Source of the DNA: Zanthoxylum bungeanum | Lineage: Eukaryota > Streptophyta > Magnoliopsida > Sapindales > Rutaceae | DNA length: 64,000 nucleotides | Reading direction: 5' to 3' | NCBI GenBank assembly: GCA_019454045.1 | Contig: SKCR01032784.1 | Coordinates: forward strand, 1 to 64,000 | Shown here: positions 57,473 to 64,000 of the stretch, piece by piece | How the letters are laid out: each line of letters opens with the position of its first letter | Position numbering within the stretch: the first letter of the stretch is position 1 | Program-made: the position numbers and the translations under genes | Notes under the pieces: model-generated | What the model saw: only the letters and a program-made list of their open reading frames with translations | Database searches by the model: none | Told to the model about the DNA's origin: nothing

Positions 57473-58253
57473 TGTAACACCCCAAAACTTTCTTACCCAT
57501 ATTTTATTTTATTTTGTTGGTGGGTCACACACACACACTCAAGCCCATAAGTCACAACATTCAGCAGACACAAAAAAAAAAGAAAAGAAAAGAAGAGTCA
57601 GTAGCAGGCGAGAGAGAGAAGAGAGAAAAAGAAGAAAATAGAGAAATAGAGGTTTTAGTCCCGATCCGGCCGATCCGTAGTCCAAACCTGACCGAGCCTT
57701 TAAGGAAAAGTGTAGATCTCGTCGAGAGGATTATTTTGGTGGTGGTTTCATCTCGGGAAACTCCCAATTTTTGTAGAGATCTCGGTAAGAAAATTTTTAT
57801 GGTTTTTCTTGATTTCCAGTTGATCCGGAATTCCGATCGACGAACCGTCAGCGGCATTAGAACCGGGATGAGGAGAGGTATGCTCGGCCATCGGAATTTT
57901 CTTCATCCGACCGGAGCGTGGCGCTCACACGCGCCTTATGTGGCCGTGCATGAGGCCTGCGCGCGGCCTGGGTGAACGGCGCGTGGCCACCACGCGCCGG
58001 ACAGAATCTTCGTGCCGATTTCCCGAGTCTCCTCCGTGATTTTCAGACCTTTCCGAGTAGTAACAGACCTCCGAATCTTAATTTTCGTTAAGTTTGCGAG
58101 AGCGACCAAACCACGTTTCTTGCATATTCTTTCGTCTATTCTAGTTAGGATTATGTTCCTTATAGTAAATTCTTTTGTCTTTTAGGTGATCGTGATACCG
58201 TAAGTAGGGACGGTCCTGCTGCCTAGTTCCTTTATCTGTAGTCAGCTCACCAG

Positions 58254-58856
58254 GTGCGTGGATAAGCTTGTAACATTGCTGTTTTCAAAAGTATATAGTA
58301 TGTATGTTTTCTTAAATGAATTTTATGGTAATGAATTTTCTTAAATGAATTTAGAAAGTTTATATTTTTGCTATAAGGTATGGATCGAATATTAATTATG
58401 TTGAAATCATGTGTTTGTGATATATGAGAAACTTGCATGATTTGAGATATATGAGCATGAATTTTGGAAATGATTTTATGTTAGGATGCACCCCGTGTAC
58501 ATATATGTGCCAGTTTATTTGCCGTGAGATGAGGTCTCATGTTGCCAGTTTTGCTCCGAATGCCAGTTATTGCCGTGGGGATGCCCCATGTTGCCAGCTT
58601 TGCCGTATTGTCACGAGAGTGTGCATATAGATGAATAAACAGCTTTATTATTCAGAGTATTCTTGAGCAGTATGAGTTTTATGAGAAATGAGATTTATGA
58701 TTTCAAGTAAATGTTGAATTTATTGATTAACAGCTTTATGTACTTATTTATAGTATGAAATACTTATTCGATCCACCTTGTTACTTGTTTATCCACGGCA
58801 CTAAGTTGTGATCCATTGCACTAAGCGTGAGCTTACCCCTTTCCTTATCATTTCAG
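58254..58856 (+). other. candidate intron inside LTR A
   Basis: CACCAG/GTGCGTGG and CCTTTCCTTATCATTTCAG/GTTTAG enclose 603 bp of AT-rich DNA that holds the short hairpin array. Both sites are kept in the other LTR-A copies that include them. Inferred from sequence. Confidence 0.45.
58513..58610 (+). repeat. LTR A hairpin array, two hairpins and one degenerate unit
   Basis: TGAGAT-GAG-GTCTCA (one T-G pair; the copy near 43003 has TGAGAC with full pairing), a degenerate unit with TTGCTCCGAATGCC, and TGGGG-ATG-CCCCA, in the same flanks as LTR B. Equivalent short arrays lie near 16600, 30040, 36473, 43003, 49060 and 52025. Confidence 0.85.
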
Positions 58857-59223
58857 GTTTAGCAGTTTAATAGATTATCTTTTCCATCTGTTGTTTCGTC
58901 ATCATTTCCAGCCAGTAGAGAAAGGTTGTGCCAACAGTAGAGTGTCTTTGTTATGTTTTGAGACTATAATTCTAGTTATGTATTTTCTTGGAAGAATTTG
59001 TTGTCTAATGTTAGGCATTGAGCCTTTATTTGTTACTGAGGATGTTGTATTTTCTTCATGGATATTATGTTGTGTTAGATCATGGAGATCCTATGTTATG
59101 ATGATATTTTTCAGTTTAGATTTTTCCTTGTATTTGGAGGATTAGTCCATATTACAGGGGAAACTCTGCCAGTTTCTAGTCTCTGTCTCACCTCTACCTT
59201 ACCCTAAGGGGACAGGTGTGACA

Positions 59224-60947
59224 AGTATTACACTTGTGCGCGTTGTGGGAGCATAACAGCATAGTTATCATATATTTGGGTATAGGATACTCATGGAAGT
59301 GTAATAGGAGGTTGTGTTTACCGATGGTACGGAAATAGCTTCTCTCTGGATAGACCCCTCGAAATTCCATTGGTAGTATGACTATGTGTCTATGGAAGTC
59401 CGAATCAGGGTAGGTGTATTTGGTCTTAACCTGAGACTTGCACCGCTAATACTTGCGATAATCAATATACTTTGGTTTTAGTCGTCCAGGGCTTTAACAG
59501 GTTCTGCGTATGCCTCTTTTGGGTATATTGAGAATCGTAGTGTATTGGGTGTGATGTCAAGATGGAGGTATCACTCCAGTCATAGTGGAGATGATGATCA
59601 CGTAGGATACAGAACTGGTGCTCTTTTGTACTGCAGTCATCGGGATAATATGACTAGGTCATGATTATCCGATTATAGAGACTAGTTACCAGAGATCCAA
59701 TATGTGCTTCGTACGGGGCATACACAATTCCAGCCTCAGGCCTTGCACGTGACATCCGATACTGGATCGTAATACGCAATACTACGTATACTACGCCTGA
59801 TATAGATCACATATTCCTTTAAGAATATTTCTGGAGAATTGGGTAGGCACGGTGCTTTGCTAGAAGCCAACCATGTCTTGTAAATCGGTAAAAACGTAGT
59901 ACTAGGTACGTACATGTTCGGATAGTCCGACGACCGGATTTACTGCCAACATATCTGGGGATCTCATGGGTCGCTTCCCGAAGATTCACCGATGACGTAT
60001 GATTCGAACATTATTAATCTGGGATTAATTAGATGAGAGAGAAAATTAATCTAGGATTAATTACGGATATATTTTATATGGGATAAAATATTATTTAAAG
60101 AGATATAACGATTAAGTTGGAATTAATCGATAAAATAATATATTCGATATATTAAACGAAATTGGATTTCGACGCGGAATTAAAATTAGATTTTAATTCG
60201 GGCGAACGAGTTAATTTAGAATTAATTCGCTAGCGTCGTGAATAGTAATTTTGCTAGGCATAATTATTTAATTAAATTTGATTTCATTATGTCCCAACAG
60301 AAAATTCGTTAATTCGGAATTAGCGAACCCGAGCTCGGTAGTGTTTGCGGGCCCACTCGCATTTTGAATTCAAGTGCGGCCCACAAGTCACATCAAGCTT
60401 CAAATCACTAGTCAACCAAGTGATGGATGTCTTGTCACTTTGAGTGATTGACAACCAATCACTATTCATTGATTGATGGAGGTGGTTGAAGACTTTAAAG
60501 TCTTGTACCAAAATTTTGAATTTTGGTAATTGTTTTTGTTTTTAGAAAACATATACACAACTTTCATCTTCTCTCTCTTTCCTTATCCATCATTCACGCC
60601 CATTTTAAACAAGAATGCTTCTCTCCCAAACTTCTTCCATGGCCGAAAGTTCAAGGAAGGAAATGGTGATTTTTGTGGCTAAAATTACCAAGAGCTAGAA
60701 CTCTAAAGAATCAATACAAGGTGATAGGGAAACTTTTCCCATGAGCTTGGAATCTCATCACAAAGCTTGGAGATTGAAGACAACTCAAGGAGCACAAGGA
60801 GGACCTTGGCCGAGAGCTTCATGAAGCAATGGCTTGTGTTCATCGCATCCAAAACAGATCAAAGTGAGTATGTTTCCGTCATTCTTCTTTGAGTATTCAC
60901 ATGTTTCTATGCTTAAATTGATCTTGGACTAACATAGAAATCCAACA
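59224..60947 (+). mobile_element. probable Ty1/copia LTR and flank
   Basis: No LTR-A or LTR-B sequence continues past 59223. The region ends AAATCCAACA against a tRNA-Met-type PBS at 60948, so at least its last part is an LTR; the start could not be fixed. Contents include AT-rich hairpins at 60013-60327 and a CT-rich leader-like stretch (60560-60600). Frames are short and unsupported. Confidence 0.45.
60013..60327. repeat. array of eight AT-rich hairpins
   Basis: Stems and loops in order: ATTAATC-TGG (60013), AATTAATC-TAG (60044), ATATTTTAT-ATGGG (60069), CGATTAA with 7-base loop (60109), CGAAAT-TGG (60157), GAATTAAAAT-TAG (60177), CGAGTTAATT-TAG with one G-T pair (60207), TTCGTTAATT-CGG with one T-G pair (60305); each is followed by its complementary arm. 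Stems are 6-10 bp and all different; loops are mostly TGG, TAG or CGG. Spacing is irregular. Confidence 0.85.
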
Positions 60948-60962
60948 ATGGTATCTTGAGCC
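60948..60962 (+). other. copia-like primer-binding site
   Basis: ATGGTATCTTGAGCC differs slightly from TGGTATCAGAGCC, and follows ...CCAACA, an LTR-type end. Its position upstream of copia coding remnants supports the call. Confidence 0.55.
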
Positions 60963-63519
60963 ATTTTGAGCATGAAATTGAATTAGGGTAAAATTGGATA
61001 AAAATGATTTGAGCATGTTTTGATGAAATTGATTGTTGATATATGCTTGAATGATGATAACATGGTGTTATGTATGATCAATTTGATGAAAATTGGATTG
61101 GATCAATTTTTCCCCAATATGTTTGGCTTGGCCGAAACTATAGGTGCCCTAATGTCATGGTATTTTTTGATTTTGATCATTGGATGAGTTGAAATCATTT
61201 GGGAAATGTTAATTTGAGATTCAATTGGATTGAAATCGGAATTGGACTAATAACCCTAAAATGACGTGACCAAGAAGCATGAAAAATGATTGATTTTTTG
61301 ATTCAATTGTGTCTGACATAAGTTGATGATGATAAGCATAATTAATTGTGTAAATTGATGTTTTGGAAATATTAATTTGGTTAATTAATTATGGCATACA
61401 CTTTAGGTTAATTAAATTATGAAATTTGAAATTTTGGTAATTTAATTAATTGGGCCAAATTTGGAATTGGGCTTGTAAAGTTGTATTTGGGCTTAATGGG
61501 CTTGGTTGGGCCAAGTTTGGTTTAGGCTAATTGGTTGGATCCAATTGGGCCCAAAACCATATCCATAAAGTCCAAATATGACTTAATGGACCTTTAATTT
61601 TAATTGGGCCTAATGGGCCTAAATTGGTTTCTTGGCAAATAAGGGTGATTCCTTAAATGGGCTTTGGTATTTGGGTTTGACCCATATTGACCAAATTCCA
61701 TGCCTTAAGAAATTAATTAAAAGCCCATTGGACTTTAATTAAATTGACATTGGATGTTAATCGGGCTTTGAGACCTGTACCGATTAGATTTAGAATCTAA
61801 GTCGTAAAGGCACATTATAAAGTGTAATTATTTAATTTAGAATTAAAATGAGTTGGACTCGCGCAAAATCAAATCGTTGTTTGAACATTGGATGGTCATT
61901 AATTTCAGAATAATTAATTGGATTAGATTGATTGATAACATGCTTTGTGTGAATACATGGATGCGATGTATGAATAATGTATATCAGATGGATATTAGAT
62001 GGGTGAGGGCAATTTTGGAAATTGTTGTAATAAATTTAGAATTTATTAAATTGGACCTGCGTGTCCAGCCTATTACCTCTTGACTCTTTGTATTTCTCTA
62101 CTCACATATTCCCCTAATGTAAACGAGGTTTCTTTAGAAGTGTTATGTAATCGGGTAGAAGTAATACTTGTGCTAGCGGGAGAGAGGAAAGAGATAGATT
62201 TGTTCTAGGAACAATATGTTTAAGTATCCATCCGCATATCATTATATTTTATTTATACGGGCCTTATTATGTTTTTAGAATGCATGTTTAAGGGTGTATG
62301 ATGATGAGACTTTATTTACCAATTACGCGAAAAAACCCTCAATATATATTAAGCGTTTTTCCTTTCATTGAGTGATTCTTACTCAAGATCCAAGATTAGC
62401 ACTGGTTTGTTGGCCAAAGTCAAGACCTTTGTCCGTCGCGGATGTGTTTGAATCATGAAAGCTTTGTTCCATATCGGTGTCTTGTCCAAGTTGTGATTTG
62501 TTGGCCAAAGTCAAGATCACTTCTTGTCCATCGACATCGATTACGAAGCTTTCCATGGTCAATGGGTTCCGCTTAACTATGATCATTAAGTTTGTTGTGC
62601 CAAAGCCAATGCTTAGTTGATTCAGAGGAAAAAGGTTAGGGAATATATTGGATATATTGGCATATATAAGATATATGTTTCGGACTTGGATGTCCACCTA
62701 CTGGATCTAGGAATTGGATGGGATCCAATTGATCTTAGAGATCTACCTAGTTAATTATCATACAATTTGTTGGCCAAAGTCAAGATTATGTGTTATTTAA
62801 CGGGATCCTAGCCCACTAGGAAACAAGGTTTCCCGAGTACTCCACAGATGGTTAGAGGCTCGCCGAAAAATAGTGGGAGGTAAGTATTAAATTTGCAATA
62901 TTCGTTTAGTTACTTGCCAATACACGCTCATTTCATTTTTCGTCAATAAATTAACATATTAGTTGGACTAATATTTAATCGTTGTTTTAATTAAACAGTT
63001 AGACTGTATTCAAACGATTTCAAATGATAGTTGATTATATAATTGGATTATAGTAATCAATATATTTGAATTTAACCAATTAAATTATAGTTGATTATAT
63101 AGTTGGACTATAGTAATCATTATATAAATAGTACCTGAAATTGTTGATTGGATAGTTGGACTATTGCAATCAAGATAAATGAAAGATTAGCGTTTAGAAC
63201 ATAATCCTGGGTGAAAATATTTTAAACGGTTTTAATTTTTAGATTGGGAATAAAATCTCAGGATAGTCTTGGAGACCGAGAAGTTACTTTATTTGATAGA
63301 GTGACGTCTCGAGCCTAAGCCCGGAGTTGAGCAAATAGTAGAACATGATATTTGGAATATTCATGTGATGATAACTTTAGTGCTTAATCCATTATGTTTG
63401 CCGCAAAGACTCCTTAATTTCTTATTCAGAACTAAGGATTAGATCCTTATAGTATGATAGTGAAATTGAAGGATCTTCATAGATCTATTCTTAGATCTTA
63501 GAAGTACAAATTGCAATAG
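60963..63519 (+). mobile_element. copia-like leader and decayed gag region
   Basis: About 2.5 kb between PBS and recognisable coding remnants, with no convincing frame. Notable contents are a cluster of about ten TGGGCY motifs (61440-61770), three copies of a 20-bp repeat (62406-62785), and related stretches ATAGTTGGACTATAGTAATCA around 63050-63170. The 104-codon minus-strand frame at 62383-62697 has no family resemblance. Part may be other inserted repeats. Confidence 0.4.
62406..62785 (+). repeat. three direct copies of a 20-bp sequence
   Basis: TTTGTTGGCCAAAGTCAAGA occurs exactly at 62406-62425, 62497-62516 and 62766-62785, with a degenerate relative (TTTGTTGTGCCAAAGCCAA) near 62590. Spacing is uneven. 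Confidence 0.9.
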
Positions 63520-64000
63520 ATAACTCTTGGAGAGTTAATGGGTATTCTCAAGGAGACAAAACCAAAGTTTGCAATAGGGCAAGAAGCGCAAGGTGCATCT
63601 TACTTGGACGTCCCAGAAGGCCAAGGCTTGGCCAAAGGCTTCTGGGGTGTGGAAAAGGGGCAAAGGAAAAATCATTATAATCTTCTGGGAAGACATATGA
63701 CATATCCCAAAATGTCTGCCTAAACTGTGGCAAACGAGGTCACTGAAGCGTGAGTACCGTATGGATAAGGCATACATGAAGGAATTGAAGACGGGCAAGG
63801 CTCAGACTTCAAATATGTTTGTCATCAACATGTTCACTACTAGTATTAAAATTGGATTTTATATACTAGATGTGGTATATAAATATGTACTGGTGTGCAA
63901 AATCTACTGATAAGCAGGATACTGACTTCAGTTGAGATTGATCTACGAATCGGAAACGGGATGAAAGTCGCTGTTTTAACCGTAGAAACCTAAGTTTAAG
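63520..64000 (+). pseudogene. decayed Ty1/copia Gag end and protease start
   Basis: The frame at 63538 gives MGILKETKPKFAIGQ, like the end of copia Gag before its zinc knuckle. In another phase, CLNCGKRGH (Cys 63717, Cys 63726, His 63741) is a CCHC knuckle. One base is lost just after the His, and its last cysteine is tyrosine in the restored phase. Downstream, patches resemble the protease start: ILDVVYK in place of the family's Asp-Thr-Gly, then SVEIDLRIGNGMKVAVL after stops. Several frameshifts; the catalytic triad is gone. Continues off the window. Confidence 0.75.

Larger units (their letters stand above)
57473..59223 (+). mobile_element. LTR A, complete reference copy (1.75 kb)
   Basis: From TGTAACACCCCAAAAC after the polypurine tract to GACAGGTGTGACA. 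Order: U3-like part with CACACACA and a GAGAGAAA-rich tract, a GC-rich block (57660-58030), donor CAG/GTGCGTGG (58254), the block shared with LTR B (58430-58640) including two hairpins, acceptor TTCCTTATCATTTCAG (58856), and the 3' part. It is the 3' LTR of the 55717 pol copy. No target-site duplication is found since the 5' end of this element is not recognisable. Confidence 0.9.

Noticed and set aside
13268..59223. Dismissing the whole mosaic as an assembly error
   Set aside because: Joints differ in position, copies carry private mutations, and tRNA captures are biologically interpretable. Artefact remains possible for the spacer-free palindrome at 20401-20529, so this is only a partial rejection.
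62383..62697. 104-codon minus-strand frame
   Set aside because: It spans two copies of the 20-bp direct repeat and has no recognisable motif. It sits in a decayed copia leader.

Overview
The window looks like repeat-rich, probably heterochromatic DNA from a flowering plant, most likely a dicot. It contains plant-type Ty3/gypsy chromovirus polyproteins, decayed Ty1/copia pieces, primer-binding sites (PBS) for initiator-methionine tRNA, and many TGTAACA...TGTTACA long terminal repeats (LTRs). I see no intact host gene. Almost every open reading frame is an LTR shadow or a broken retroelement domain. Names A to E for LTR families are mine. Mosaic joints are accurate to about 5-20 bp. No identities were computed.

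Layout. (1) 1-3826: a large inverted repeat, two head-to-head copies of a Ty1/copia 5' region, the right copy still carrying its PBS and LTR. (2) 3827-13267: nested relatives. LTR D is split by a complete 3.0-kb solo LTR C flanked by the 5-bp duplication GATTC, then abutted by minus-strand LTR E with its polypurine tract (PPT) and about 2.1 kb of pyrimidine-rich non-coding internal DNA. (3) 13268-59223: a 46-kb mosaic of two LTR families in both orientations. Family A (about 1.75 kb) belongs to a chromovirus with gag, protease, reverse transcriptase, RNase H, integrase and chromodomain-like tail. Family B (3.3-3.8 kb) has only a 0.68-kb non-coding internal region. About 30 joints switch family, strand or position, many at microhomology or next to a PBS. 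Pieces of gag and pol are scattered between them, and one 1.7-kb stretch (24447-26190) carries an unrecognised gene-like frame with a compact promoter. (4) 59224-64000: a decayed Ty1/copia-like element ending in a broken zinc knuckle and protease region.

Three observations stand out. First, two LTR-A ends run through the PBS into 62 bp and about 42 bp of initiator tRNA sequence, as if reverse transcriptase copied the primer far beyond its usual stop. Together with other joints at PBS edges, this points to strong-stop cDNA intermediates as mosaic building blocks. Second, the LTR families carry arrays of short hairpins whose stems change in compensating ways while loops or flanks stay constant. 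Third, in families A, B, C and E these arrays lie between good 5' and 3' splice-site matches, which suggests an LTR-borne leader intron holding structured RNA. The copia-like region at 60.0-60.3 kb has a separate array of eight hairpins.

The elements look defective as they stand, with stops, frameshifts and altered catalytic residues, so any activity would need proteins from elsewhere. An assembly artefact cannot be excluded for the most palindromic joints.
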